NCBI RefSeq assembly: GCF_029624655.1
Contig: NZ_JARRSA010000003.1
Coordinates: forward strand, 1 to 64,000
Length of the DNA: 64,000 bases
Reading direction: 5' to 3'
DNA from: Roseicyclus salinarum
GTDB lineage: Bacteria > Pseudomonadota > Alphaproteobacteria > Rhodobacterales > Rhodobacteraceae
The notes under the pieces were generated by a model, which saw only the letters and a program-made list of their open reading frames with translations, did no database searches and had not been told where the DNA came from. The position numbers and the translations under genes are program-made. Positions 34,387 to 42,985 of this stretch are shown piece by piece; the first letter of the stretch is position 1, and every line of letters begins with the position of its first letter.

Positions 34387-35367
34387 TCATCGCAGGAAGC
34401 CCCCGATCGCGCCGGTTTCCTCCTGCACCAGCCGCCCGTCCCGCGCGATCAAGAAGAGGGCGGGAAGGTCCATCGCCCGGGCCAGCGCCGGCCCCGCCCC
34501 GGCGCCCGCCGCGAAGAGGGCCGTCGCCCAGGCATCGGCGCGCATCGCCTCCCGGTGCAGCACCGAGACCGAGCGGAGCGCGCCGGCGGCGGGCCGGTCG
34601 GTCAGTGGGTCGACGATGTGTCCATAGGTGCCGCCGCCGACCGCGTAGGATTGCCACGTCAGGCCCGAGGTCGCGACCGCCATGTCCGGAAGCTCCAGCA
34701 CCGCGACGGTGCCGTCCGGGGCGGCGGGGTTTTCCACCGCGACCCGCCAGGGCCTGCCCGAGGGGTGGTCCCCGATGCCGCGCATCTCGCCGCCGAGATC
34801 CAGGAGGGCCCGCTCGTGCCCTGCTGCGCGCACGACCTCCGCCATCCGGTCGAGCGCCCATCCCTTCGCGATGCCGCAGAGATCGAGCGTGGATCCCGCC
34901 CGCGCCTTCTCGACCGCACGATCCCTGGCCGAAAGGTCGCGCCAGTCGCCCGCCGCGTCGCCCTCGATCGGGCCGAAGCCCCACCGCGCCACGAGCGGCC
35001 CGACCGTGGGATCGAAGCGCCCCGCGCTCGCCTCGGCGATCTCCAGCGCCACCCGGCAGACCGTGGCGGTGTCGGCCGATACCGCGTGACGTCCCGGCGG
35101 GGCCCGGTTCACGATCGCGATCTCGCTGTCGGGCCGCCACGGCGACATCTGCCGGTCGATCCCGGCGAGGAGCCTGTCGATCGCGGGCCGCAGCCGTTCC
35201 AGACCGGCGCCCGCGGGTGCGGTGACGGACCACGTCGTGGCGAAGGCGCGCCCCTCGATCCGCTCGATCGCCTCGGTCCCGCCGAGGGCGAGGCCCGGCA
35301 TGGCGAGCGCGGCCGCGCTCATCCGCAGAAGGCCGCGCCGGTCGATCCCCTGTCGTGTCGCTGTCAT
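34387..35367 (-). CDS. apbE: FAD:protein FMN transferase
   Basis: ApbE attaches FMN through a phosphoester bond to threonine in NqrB and NqrC. The 326-aa protein has a Tat-like leader (GIDRRGLLRMSAAALAMPG). The core motifs are MSPWRPDSEIAIVNRAPPG, FDPTVGPLVARWGFGP, LDLCGIAKGWALDRM, ALLDLGGEMRGIG and YGHIVDPLTDRPA, with the final Asp in the metal site. It follows nqrF by three bases. The export signal puts the reaction outside the cytoplasm, where the flavinylated domains lie. Confidence 0.96.
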   Translation of the reverse strand: MTATRQGIDRRGLLRMSAAALAMPGLALGGTEAIERIEGRAFATTWSVTAPAGAGLERLRPAIDRLLAGIDRQMSPWRPDSEIAIVNRAPPGRHAVSADTATVCRVALEIAEASAGRFDPTVGPLVARWGFGPIEGDAAGDWRDLSARDRAVEKARAGSTLDLCGIAKGWALDRMAEVVRAAGHERALLDLGGEMRGIGDHPSGRPWRVAVENPAAPDGTVAVLELPDMAVATSGLTWQSYAVGGGTYGHIVDPLTDRPAAGALRSVSVLHREAMRADAWATALFAAGAGAGPALARAMDLPALFLIARDGRLVQEETGAIGGFLR

Positions 35368-35370
35368 GGC

Positions 35371-36594
35371 TCAGACTCCGAAATCGTCGTTGAAGATGTT
35401 GCGCGGCTCGACGCCCAGCCGGGTGAGCGTCGAGAGAACGGCCGAGATCATCACCGGCGGCCCGCAGAGGTAGTATTCGCAATCCTCGGGGGCGGGGTGC
35501 GCCTGCATCTCGCGCCAGAGCGTCTCGTGGATGAAGCCCGTGGCCCCGGTCCAGCGGTCGCCGGGCGCGGGATCGGACAGAGCGGGCGTGAAGCTGAAGT
35601 TGGGATGCGCCCGGCGAAGCGCGTCGAATTCTTCGGTGTAGAACAGGTCGACCGCCGAGCGCGCCCCGTAGAAGTAGCGGATGCGGCGGGTCGACCCGGC
35701 GCCGAGTTCCTGGTGGATCATCGCCCTGAGGGGCGCCATTCCGACACCGCCGCCGATGAAGACCATCTCGCGCCCGGTGTCCTGCACGCGGAAGTCGCCG
35801 AAGGGCCCCGAGACGTCCACCGGGTCGCCCTCCGCCACGGAAAACAGCCATGACGAGACGACGCCCGGCGGGATTTCGTCCTCGCGGCCGGGGGGCGGCA
35901 CGGCGAGGCGGATGTTGAAGACGGCGGCGCGGGCATCCTCGGGGCGGTTTGCGACCGAGTAGGCGCGGGTCACGGCGCTGTCGGAGGCGATGCGCAGGCG
36001 GTTCCAGCCCGACATCTCCCAGACCTCTCGGAAGGCCTCGGGCAGGTCCAGCGTCGAGAAGTCGAGGCGGTAGGGCGGCGCGGTGATCTGCATGAACTCG
36101 CCCGCGCGGTAGTCGAAGGGCTGCCCCTCGGGCAGATCGAGCACGATCTCGCGGATGAGGGGCGCCAGCATCCGCGCCGTGTGGACGCGCGCGGTGAAGC
36201 CGCCGCCCGCGGCCATGACGTCCTGCGGCACCGTCACCGCGCAGTCGCCCCGCAGGCTCGTCTGGCAGGCGAGACGGACATGGTCGCGCCGCTCGCGCGC
36301 CGAGAGGATGCCGCGCTCGGTCGCCTGCGGCTCGCCCGCGCCCTCGCCGGTCACGGTGACGCGGCAGAGCCCGCAGGTCCCCGATCCGCCGCAGGCCGCC
36401 GGGATGCCGATGCCGCCGCCATGCAGAACGCCCAGAAGCTTTTCGCCGCGCTCGGCCTCAAGGCGCGTGGTGCCGTTCACCGTCACCTCGATCGCGCCTC
36501 CGGGAACAAGCTTCCGGCGCGCCGCCAGAAGCCCCAGGGTCAGGCCGGTGACGAGCAGGATCAGGACAAGGCTGCCGACGAGGATCTCGGTCAT
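35371..36594 (-). CDS. nqrF: Na+-translocating NADH:quinone reductase subunit F
   Basis: NqrF is the NADH-oxidising entry subunit. The 407-aa protein has an N-terminal membrane helix, then a 2Fe-2S ferredoxin domain with ligands Cys68, Cys74, Cys77 and Cys110 (ACGGSGTCGLCR...LAC). FAD-binding RAYSVAN follows, then the NADH domain with IGGGVGMAPLRAMIHQ and the terminal YLCGPPVM. The length and all cofactor residues are standard. Its start overlaps the nqrE stop (ATGA). Confidence 0.97.
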   Translation of the reverse strand: MTEILVGSLVLILLVTGLTLGLLAARRKLVPGGAIEVTVNGTTRLEAERGEKLLGVLHGGGIGIPAACGGSGTCGLCRVTVTGEGAGEPQATERGILSARERRDHVRLACQTSLRGDCAVTVPQDVMAAGGGFTARVHTARMLAPLIREIVLDLPEGQPFDYRAGEFMQITAPPYRLDFSTLDLPEAFREVWEMSGWNRLRIASDSAVTRAYSVANRPEDARAAVFNIRLAVPPPGREDEIPPGVVSSWLFSVAEGDPVDVSGPFGDFRVQDTGREMVFIGGGVGMAPLRAMIHQELGAGSTRRIRYFYGARSAVDLFYTEEFDALRRAHPNFSFTPALSDPAPGDRWTGATGFIHETLWREMQAHPAPEDCEYYLCGPPVMISAVLSTLTRLGVEPRNIFNDDFGV

Positions 36595-37202
36595 TGGACG
36601 GCCATCAGCGCGAAGGACGCGAAGCCCAGGGACATGAGCCCGGACAGGATGAAGGTGATGCCGAGGCCGCGCAGGCCCGCCGGCAGGTCGGCATAGGCCA
36701 GCCGCGAGCGGATCGCGCTCAGCATCACGACGGCGACCGCGAAGCCGAAGCCCGAGCCGAGGCCGAAGACGACCGATTGCGGCAGCGTGTAGCTTCGCTC
36801 GACCATGAAGAGGCTGCCGCCGAGGATCGCGCATTGCACGGTCAGAAGCGGCAGGAACACCCCGAAGGCCGCGTGGATCGCCGGGAAGAACCGGTCGAGC
36901 ACCATTTCGAGCAATTGCACCGTGGCCGCGATCACGCCGATGAACGCGATCAGCGAGAGATGGGACAGGTCGAGCTCGGGCATCCCCGCCCAGGCCCATG
37001 CGCCGGGGGCGAGAAGCCCGTCGTAGATGACCTGGTTGAGGGGCACCGTGACGCCGAGGACGCCCGTGATGGCGACGCCCAGGCCCAGCGCCGCCTCGGG
37101 GCGGCGCGACAGCGCGATGAAGGTGCACAGGCCGAGGAACAGCGTCAGCGGCATGTTGGAGACGAAGCTCGCCTCGAGGAAAAGGGTCCAGAGCCCGCTC
37201 AT
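36591..37202 (-). CDS. nqrE: Na+-translocating NADH:quinone reductase subunit E
   Basis: This 203-aa membrane protein has six helices. The two cysteines that help bind the intramembrane iron centre with NqrD are present in FLGLCTFIALS and TVQCAILGG. EMVLDRFFPAIHAAFGVFLPL is the conserved RnfA/NqrE segment. It overlaps both nqrD and nqrF by four bases. Confidence 0.96.
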   Translation of the reverse strand: MSGLWTLFLEASFVSNMPLTLFLGLCTFIALSRRPEAALGLGVAITGVLGVTVPLNQVIYDGLLAPGAWAWAGMPELDLSHLSLIAFIGVIAATVQLLEMVLDRFFPAIHAAFGVFLPLLTVQCAILGGSLFMVERSYTLPQSVVFGLGSGFGFAVAVVMLSAIRSRLAYADLPAGLRGLGITFILSGLMSLGFASFALMAVQ

Positions 37203-37864
37203 TCCGCCGGCTCCCGCGCCCTTGGCGGTGCAAATTCGGGAGCCTCGGCCTGTTCGGTCCTGACCGAGCGGATCGCCCAGACGAGGATGCCGAGGAGGAA
37301 GAAGGCGCTGGGCGCGAGCAGCATGAGACTGAGCGGGGTGAACCATCCGCCGTCCTCGGCCAGCGGCAGGACGGTGCGGCCCATAAGCTGGCCCTGCCCG
37401 AAAAGCTCGCGCGTGGCGCCGATCACGATCAGGATCAGCGAATAGCCCAGCCCGTTGCCGAAGGCGTCCACCATGGCGGGGACGGGCGGGTTGTGGCGCG
37501 CGAAGGATTCCGTGCGCCCCAGCACGAGGCAGTTCGTCGTGATGAGCGCGACATAGACCGACAGCGCCTGGCTGATCTCGAAGAGGTAGGCCTGCAGCAC
37601 CTGGTCGATGACGATGACGAGCGACGCGACGATGACGATCTGCACGATGAGGCGGATCGTGTCGGGGATGTGCCGGCGGATCACGCTGATGATGCCGGCC
37701 GACAGCGTCAGCACCACGGTCAGCGCCGCCGACATCGTCAGCGCGGTCGGCAGCGACGTCGTGACCGCCAGCGCCGAGCACAGCCCGAGGATCTGGAGCG
37801 TCACCGGGTTTTCGCGCACCAGCGGCGTGGTGAGGATGGTCCAGAGGTGCGGGCCGCGCGCCAT
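37199..37864 (-). CDS. nqrD: Na+-translocating NADH:quinone reductase subunit D
   Basis: This 221-aa six-helix membrane subunit is the partner of NqrE. The iron-ligand cysteines appear in ILGLCSALAVTT and TTNCLVLGRTESFA. RRHIPDTIRLIVQIVIVASLVIVID and DAFGNGLGYSLILI are family hallmarks. A charged tail after residue ~200 is slightly longer than usual. It overlaps nqrE by four bases and lies two bases after nqrC. Confidence 0.96.
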   Translation of the reverse strand: MARGPHLWTILTTPLVRENPVTLQILGLCSALAVTTSLPTALTMSAALTVVLTLSAGIISVIRRHIPDTIRLIVQIVIVASLVIVIDQVLQAYLFEISQALSVYVALITTNCLVLGRTESFARHNPPVPAMVDAFGNGLGYSLILIVIGATRELFGQGQLMGRTVLPLAEDGGWFTPLSLMLLAPSAFFLLGILVWAIRSVRTEQAEAPEFAPPRAREPAE

Positions 37865-37866
37865 GC

Positions 37867-38676
37867 CTAGAATTCCCCCCGCCGGACCGCATCGAGGAAG
37901 GGGCCGTAGCCCTCGGGGCCGAGCCAGAAGCGGATCATGCGCGTCATCGCGTTCGAGGTCCTCGTGGCGCCCGTGATCCCGTCCACCTCGTAGACGCTCG
38001 AGGCCTGCCCGCGCGCGACCGCGAAACGCAGGTTGCCCGCCTCGTCGCGGGTGCGGGTGCCGGGGAAGTCCGACAGCCACGCTGCCTCCTCGATCCGCGC
38101 GCCGAGGCCCGGCGTCTCGGATTGCCGCGTGATCGACAGCCCGGCGATGGTGCGCATGTCCCCGCCCAGCGCGAGGACGGCGTCGATGCGCCCGTTGTAT
38201 CCCGACCCGGTGATCGGCAGCAGCACGACCGAGACCTCGCCCCCGTCGCGCAGCAGGTAGACCTGCGCGTAATCGGGGCGCTGGCCCAGTCCCGCAAGGT
38301 CCTCGCCGGGTTCGAGCGCGCTCCAGTTGGCGGGGTCGGACAGCGCGATCTCCAGCGTGTCGGTGGTGATCTCGGGGGCCGCGCGCCCGCGTTCGAGGTC
38401 GATCACCACGGTCCCCAGCGTGCCGCCCGACCGCTCCAGCAGGTCGGACATGCCCGGAATGCCGCGCACGAGGCTTTCGATGCGGGCCTGTTCCTCGGCA
38501 GCGCGGTTCGCCGCCTGGATCGGGCGCAGGTAGACGGTCGCCGCGCTGACGAGGACGGCACAGGCCGCCGATACGGCGAAGGCCATCGCGATGGTCTTGG
38601 CGCGGCTGTCGTTCGGCTGGGCGAGGAACCGCCGCCAGGGGCCCGCGCCCTCGCTCGTGCCGTCATGGTCCGCCAT
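37867..38676 (-). CDS. nqrC: Na+-translocating NADH:quinone reductase subunit C
   Basis: This 269-aa subunit has one N-terminal membrane helix (residues ~28-48) and a periplasmic FMN-binding domain. The flavinylation motif is TGATRTSNAM near residue 235; the modified threonine is the last residue of (S/T)GAT. SETPGLGARI and GSGYNGRIDAVLALGGD are further family blocks. It overlaps nqrB by 14 bp. This appears to be the only clear covalent-FMN site in the operon. Confidence 0.96.
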   Translation of the reverse strand: MADHDGTSEGAGPWRRFLAQPNDSRAKTIAMAFAVSAACAVLVSAATVYLRPIQAANRAAEEQARIESLVRGIPGMSDLLERSGGTLGTVVIDLERGRAAPEITTDTLEIALSDPANWSALEPGEDLAGLGQRPDYAQVYLLRDGGEVSVVLLPITGSGYNGRIDAVLALGGDMRTIAGLSITRQSETPGLGARIEEAAWLSDFPGTRTRDEAGNLRFAVARGQASSVYEVDGITGATRTSNAMTRMIRFWLGPEGYGPFLDAVRRGEF

Positions 38677-39445
38677 GGCGTCTCCTTCTTCGCATGACCC
38701 AGAGGGCGATCGCGATCTCGTCGAAAAGCGGCGCGGCGAGCGAGGCCAGAAGCGCCGCCGCCACGCAGATCTGCACCGGCGCCGACCCGTCCCAGCCGGT
38801 CGCGAACATCAGCACGAGCGCGCCGTAAAGCCCGCCGTGCAGCCATCGGCCGAGCGCGGTGTCGGGGCTGGCCACCGGATCTGCGACCATCAGCACGAGC
38901 GCGATCGCGGCGGCGGGCAGCACGGGCCCAACGGGCAGACCCGCCACCCATGACAGCCCCCCGACCAGCGTCGCGCCGGCGATGACGCCCAGCGGCATGA
39001 CCCCGAGCGCCACCCCGATCGCTCCGGCCCCGATCGCGGCCCACGCGACCGGCAGGACGAAATCCGGCCAGCCGAAAGCGGGAAACCCGAAGCCCAGGAA
39101 GGCGAGCGTCACCGTGGCGGGGTTCACGACGTTGCGGCCCCAGCCGCCGAAGACCAGTTCGCCGAAGACGACCCCGAAGCTGATCCCGAGCGCGAGCCGG
39201 AACGCGCCGAGGTCCTCCGGCGCCAGCATCGCCACCGCAAGGGCGGTGATCGCGCCGGCCAGCGACGGCGGCTGCGCGCGGGCGAGCATGAAGACGACGT
39301 GCCACGCGCCCGCGACGACCAGCGCGAAGGCGAGCCGCGCGACCGCGTCGGACCCCTCGGACCAGAGCCACGCAAGGCCCATCGGCGCGAGCGCCGCGAT
39401 CAGCAGGAGCGCCACCATCTCCCGGTCCCAGAGCCCGCGCATCAT
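38663..39445 (-). CDS. nqrB: Na+-translocating NADH:quinone reductase subunit B, short variant
   Basis: At 260 aa this subunit is well below the ~400-415 aa of typical NqrB. It is an integral membrane protein with eight or nine helices and carries the NqrB/RnfD core LGISFGVVFGELVFGGWGRNVVNPA and a C-terminal VADPVASPDTALGRWLHGGLYGALVLM. The N-terminal ~120 residues and the loop containing the flavin-linking SGAT motif are missing; the only similar string, AGATL, sits in a predicted membrane helix. Start codons ATGATG at 39445 overlap the nqrA stop, so this is the natural start and not a truncation. No frameshift is seen. Confidence 0.88.
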   Translation of the reverse strand: MMRGLWDREMVALLLIAALAPMGLAWLWSEGSDAVARLAFALVVAGAWHVVFMLARAQPPSLAGAITALAVAMLAPEDLGAFRLALGISFGVVFGELVFGGWGRNVVNPATVTLAFLGFGFPAFGWPDFVLPVAWAAIGAGAIGVALGVMPLGVIAGATLVGGLSWVAGLPVGPVLPAAAIALVLMVADPVASPDTALGRWLHGGLYGALVLMFATGWDGSAPVQICVAAALLASLAAPLFDEIAIALWVMRRRRRHGGP

Positions 39446-40782
39446 GGCGCGGCCTCGGCCTGCGCGCGGTCGAGAAAACCGCGCAGAAGATCGCTCGCGC
39501 TCGGCGCGCCGCCCACGACGTAATCTACAAGGGCGAGGTCCTCCTCCACGAGCGACAGCGCCCCGAGGCGTGTCGCCGTCTCGTCGTCTCCCGTGCTGAG
39601 CGCGCGAAGCATCGCCATCACCGGAAAGGCGCCGCCCGCCGCCTGCGACAGCGCCGCGGTGGGAATGAGGGGCTTGGGCCGCGACGACCGCGTAAGCGCC
39701 GACAGGAACCAGTGCGGCCGCGTTTCGCCGGGCGGCTCGGGCAGGACGCTGACCTGCCTGTCGCGCGGGCCCAGCCAGTGCGCGGCGCGGCCGTCGAGCG
39801 GCGAGCCCGCGAGGATCGCATGGGGGCCGGGCCTGACCGCGCCATAGCTCAGGCCGCGGGTGTCGGCGCCGATCTGGCAGCGCAGGAGGCGCGTCTCCGT
39901 CAGCGCGGGGCCCGCGACCGAGACGACCCGCGTCTGCGGCAGCACCCCCGTCCCGAGCAGTTCCCCCAGATCGGCCACGTCCCCAACGTGCAGGTCCCAG
40001 ACCGGGCGCGCGTCGGTCGCGGGGCAGAGATCGTGAAGGCATATGCCCGCCAGCCCCTGCGGATGGCGCGGGCCGACGGCCACGCGGGTGACGCGCGGCC
40101 CGCCATCGCCCCGCGGCAGAAGCGGCCGGGCGCCGTCCTCGCACAGGAAGATCGGGCCGTCCGTCAGCAGGCCCAGGGCCGCGAGCCCGCGCACGAGGGC
40201 CTCTTCGCGGCCCGTCACCTCATGGCGCGGATCGGGGGCGAAGGGGCGCGTGTCGCGCGCCATGACGACGATCGCGGCGGGGCGCTCGGCCGGACCGGGC
40301 AGCCCGCCGTAGGGGCGGCGGCGCAGCCGCGGCCAGAAGCCCGCGCGCTGTGCGAGGGCCGCGAGCGCGTCGGCCGAGGACGCGGCGCCGGCGGTGTCGT
40401 GGCGCGATCGCTCGCCGCCCGCCTCGCGGAACAGCACGATCTCGCCCAGCCTTCGGCCGGGCAGCAGGCGGATGCGCGCGACCCGCGCGGGCATCGGCGC
40501 GACAAGCGTGACGTCCGGCGCATCCCGGAGCCGCGCGATAGGCGCGCCCTCGGCCAGCACCTCGTCCTCGGCCGCCACCATGTCGATGCGCATCTCGCAG
40601 CCACGCGGCGCGACGAGGGCCGCCTCCTCGGTGGGCGCGTCGACGGGCGCCGTGCCGCCGGCGAGGGGCGGCGTCTCCATCGACAGCACGAGGCCCCTGC
40701 CGTGCGCGATGCCGCGCCCGGTGCCGATCCCGGTGCCGATCCCGAGCAGGCTGACCATCCCTCCGGTTCCCGTGATGCCCAT
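39442..40782 (-). CDS. nqrA: Na+-translocating NADH:quinone reductase subunit A
   Basis: This predicted 446-aa peripheral subunit is the first gene of the operon. The biotinyl-lipoyl-like N-terminal region (CEMRIDMVAAEDEVLAEGAPI, VARIRLLPGRRLGEIVLF) and the central PVWDLHVGDVADLGELLGTG and TRVVSVAGPALTE match NqrA/RnfC-type architecture without the RnfC 4Fe-4S cysteines. The extreme N-terminus is Gly/Thr/Ile-rich (GIGTGIGTGRGI) from a short internal codon repeat. It is divergent from the pentaheme cytochrome gene. Confidence 0.94.
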   Translation of the reverse strand: MGITGTGGMVSLLGIGTGIGTGRGIAHGRGLVLSMETPPLAGGTAPVDAPTEEAALVAPRGCEMRIDMVAAEDEVLAEGAPIARLRDAPDVTLVAPMPARVARIRLLPGRRLGEIVLFREAGGERSRHDTAGAASSADALAALAQRAGFWPRLRRRPYGGLPGPAERPAAIVVMARDTRPFAPDPRHEVTGREEALVRGLAALGLLTDGPIFLCEDGARPLLPRGDGGPRVTRVAVGPRHPQGLAGICLHDLCPATDARPVWDLHVGDVADLGELLGTGVLPQTRVVSVAGPALTETRLLRCQIGADTRGLSYGAVRPGPHAILAGSPLDGRAAHWLGPRDRQVSVLPEPPGETRPHWFLSALTRSSRPKPLIPTAALSQAAGGAFPVMAMLRALSTGDDETATRLGALSLVEEDLALVDYVVGGAPSASDLLRGFLDRAQAEAAP

Positions 40783-40821
40783 GCGTCAGATTCCGTTTTG
40801 CCCGCAAAGGTTGTAGGGTTA

Positions 40822-40850
40822 AGCTAATCCACACGCGCGATGACACTCAA
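40822..40850 (-). promoter_or_regulatory. Candidate nqr operon promoter
   Basis: On the minus strand TTGAGT (40850-40845) and TTAGCT (40827-40822) are separated by 17 bp and lie about 40 bp upstream of the nqrA start. The two boxes deviate from consensus but the spacing is ideal. The same 86-bp gap must also serve the divergent cytochrome gene. Confidence 0.4.
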
Positions 40851-40868
40851 GCACCGGGATAAAAAGAC

Positions 40869-42080
40869 ATGCGCATTCCTGCCCTTGCCGCCATCCTCGC
40901 CCTTGTTTCGCTCGCCGCGGGCATCGCCCTGACGTCGGGCCATGTCGGTCGCGCCCAGACCCCGGAGGGCAGCGGGGACGCGGATTCGACCGTGGCTGAC
41001 CTCCCCTTCACCGGCGAGGATGCCGTCCTCCCCTTCGTGATCCCGGACTCCGGCCCCTTCAATCCCGAGCAGATCGAGATCGCCAACAATGCCGCCATCG
41101 CGGACTGGTTCCGCTCGGCCCATGCCGACGCGGCGGCGGAGGCGTTCCGCCACTGGGACGCCGACGAGGAAATCCGGCCGGTCTGCGCCGTCTGCCATTC
41201 CGGCGAGGGGTTCCGCAGTTTCCACGGCCTTGACGGCAGCGAGCCGGGCATCCCGGAGACGCCCGTGGATACCGGCGGCGTCGTGGACTGCGCGACATGC
41301 CACAATCCCGGCCTGTCGCGGATCACCGAGATCCGGATGCCGAGCGGCGTGATGCACCCCGTCAACGGCGTCGAGGCCTCGTGCATGACCTGTCACCAGG
41401 GGCGGACCGCCGGCGTCACGGTGTCCGAAGCCGTTGCCGGCCTGCCGGACGACCGTCCCGACGCCGCGATCCGCTTCGTCAATCCGCACTACGCCACGGC
41501 GGCCGCGACATGGCTCGGCGGCTATGGCGGCGCGGGCTACCATTACGAGGGCCGCGACTACGCCGGCCGCTTCTTCCACGCCCGGCCCATCGACAGCTGC
41601 GTGTCCTGCCACCAGCCGCACACGCTGGAGGTGCAGGTCGAAAGCTGCTCGACCTGCCACGAGAACGGCACGCCGGCCGAGATCCGCATCTCGCGCCACA
41701 GTTTCGACGGAAGCGGCGACACGAGCCAGGGCATCCGCGAGGACATCCACAACAACGCCGACCTGCTGCTGGAGATGGTCGGGCGCTACGGGGCGGAAGT
41801 CGCGGGCGCGCCGATCCTCTACGATGGCGGGCGCTATCCCTACTTCTTCGCGGACGGCAACGCCGACGGTGTGGCGGACACCGCCGACGGCCAGCCCGTC
41901 GCCTATTCCAGCTGGACGCCGCGGATGCTGCGGGCGGCCTACAACTGGAAGCTCGTGACGGCCGATCCCGGCGCCTACGCCCACAATCCGCACTACGCGC
42001 TGCAACTCCTGCACGACTCGGTGGCGGATCTTGCCGGTCCTCTCGGCGTCGACATGGACGACCTCGGCATCCTGCGCTGA
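40869..42080 (+). CDS. Secreted pentaheme c-type cytochrome
   Basis: This 403-aa protein has a signal peptide (residues ~1-30, ending GRAQ) and five CXXCH haem-binding sites: CAVCH at 106, CATCH at 141, CMTCH at 172, CVSCH at 244 and CSTCH at 260. Additional His residues (HPVNG, NPHYAT, HSFDG, HNPHYALQLLH) could be axial ligands. The C-terminal ~130 residues lack haems and end with a helical segment. It resembles periplasmic multihaem electron carriers, but I do not recognise a specific family. Being divergent from the nqr operon suggests a shared redox theme; its electron donor and acceptor are unknown. Confidence 0.85.
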   Translation: MRIPALAAILALVSLAAGIALTSGHVGRAQTPEGSGDADSTVADLPFTGEDAVLPFVIPDSGPFNPEQIEIANNAAIADWFRSAHADAAAEAFRHWDADEEIRPVCAVCHSGEGFRSFHGLDGSEPGIPETPVDTGGVVDCATCHNPGLSRITEIRMPSGVMHPVNGVEASCMTCHQGRTAGVTVSEAVAGLPDDRPDAAIRFVNPHYATAAATWLGGYGGAGYHYEGRDYAGRFFHARPIDSCVSCHQPHTLEVQVESCSTCHENGTPAEIRISRHSFDGSGDTSQGIREDIHNNADLLLEMVGRYGAEVAGAPILYDGGRYPYFFADGNADGVADTADGQPVAYSSWTPRMLRAAYNWKLVTADPGAYAHNPHYALQLLHDSVADLAGPLGVDMDDLGILR

Positions 42081-42253
42081 CGGGCGCGCTTGCCCGGAAG
42101 ACCGGCCCTGGGCTGCATCCCGACGCTCGCGGAACGAACGCCGGGGAGGGGACGTCTATGGCGGCCCCCCTTCGGCGTCCCGCGCGTTGACTCCCTGACG
42201 CGATTGCGGTCCAAAGGGACCTGCAACGAAAAGGCCACCACCGGAGCGTCGAT

Positions 42254-42985
42254 TTGGGTCTCGCTGCCTACCTGGACCCCAATGGATTGGTGTTCCTCGC
42301 ATTCTGCCTGAGCGCGACAGGCTTCATGATCCGCGACGAGCTCGCGATGCGGGCTCTGCTGGCCTGCTGCTACCTGTGCTACATCGTCTTCTACTTCACC
42401 TTGAACGACACCCCGATCTGGGCCCCGATCGGCACGAACGGCACGCTCTTCACGATCAATCTCGTGCTGCTGGTCGTGATCGTGCGCGAGCGGACGCGGT
42501 TCGGGATGAGCGAGGAACACCTGAAGCTCTCGGCGAGCTTTCCGACCCTCAATCCAGGCCAGTTCCGCCGCGTCCTGAAGGCGGGGCGCATCATGACGGC
42601 GGACACGACCACCGTCCTGACCCGGAACGGTGACGAGGTGCCCGGCCTCTTCCTGATCGCTGACGGTCGGGTCGAGATGCAGCGCAACGGAACCGTCCAC
42701 GAGATCCCCGAGGGGAGCTTCATCGGCGAGATCTCCTTTCTTATCGGAGGCCCCGCCTCGGCGACCGTGACGGCTCCCGTGGGGACACGCTACATCTTCT
42801 GGGATCGACGCGACCTGGAGCGGATCATGCGCCGGTCGCCCGCGCTATCGAACGCGCTGGGCGCGATGTTCAACCGCGACCTCGCGCGCAAGCTGTCCCT
42901 CAGCGCGCCGGAGGGCTCGGGCGACGGGACGGCGAGGCGCGAAGGGGGCGCCGAGGCCGATCGCCGTCGGGAGGCGGCCGGCTAG
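42254..42985 (+). CDS. Membrane-bound cyclic-nucleotide-binding-fold protein (Popeye-like)
   Basis: This 243-aa protein has three N-terminal membrane helices (residues ~10-25, ~33-50, ~66-80) followed by a cytosolic CNMP-binding fold (GQFRRVLKAGRIMTAD, DEVPGLFLIADGRVEMQRNG, EGSFIGEISFLIGGPASATV). The layout of helices first and ligand domain last is that of Popeye-domain proteins. In classical cAMP receptors the phosphate-binding cassette ends with Arg before (S/T)A; here the position is Ala in GPASATV. The protein may bind poorly, bind another ligand, or use the Popeye mode. The start is TTG 42254 with no better alternative. It lies upstream of a FecR/cyclase pair. Confidence 0.78.
   Translation: MGLAAYLDPNGLVFLAFCLSATGFMIRDELAMRALLACCYLCYIVFYFTLNDTPIWAPIGTNGTLFTINLVLLVVIVRERTRFGMSEEHLKLSASFPTLNPGQFRRVLKAGRIMTADTTTVLTRNGDEVPGLFLIADGRVEMQRNGTVHEIPEGSFIGEISFLIGGPASATVTAPVGTRYIFWDRRDLERIMRRSPALSNALGAMFNRDLARKLSLSAPEGSGDGTARREGGAEADRRREAAG

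Noticed and set aside
34387-34626. The Cys-poor small frames beside nqrM considered as extra NQR factors.
   Set aside because: They lie in other frames of apbE; only the 34182-34358 frame shows the NqrM cysteine pattern.
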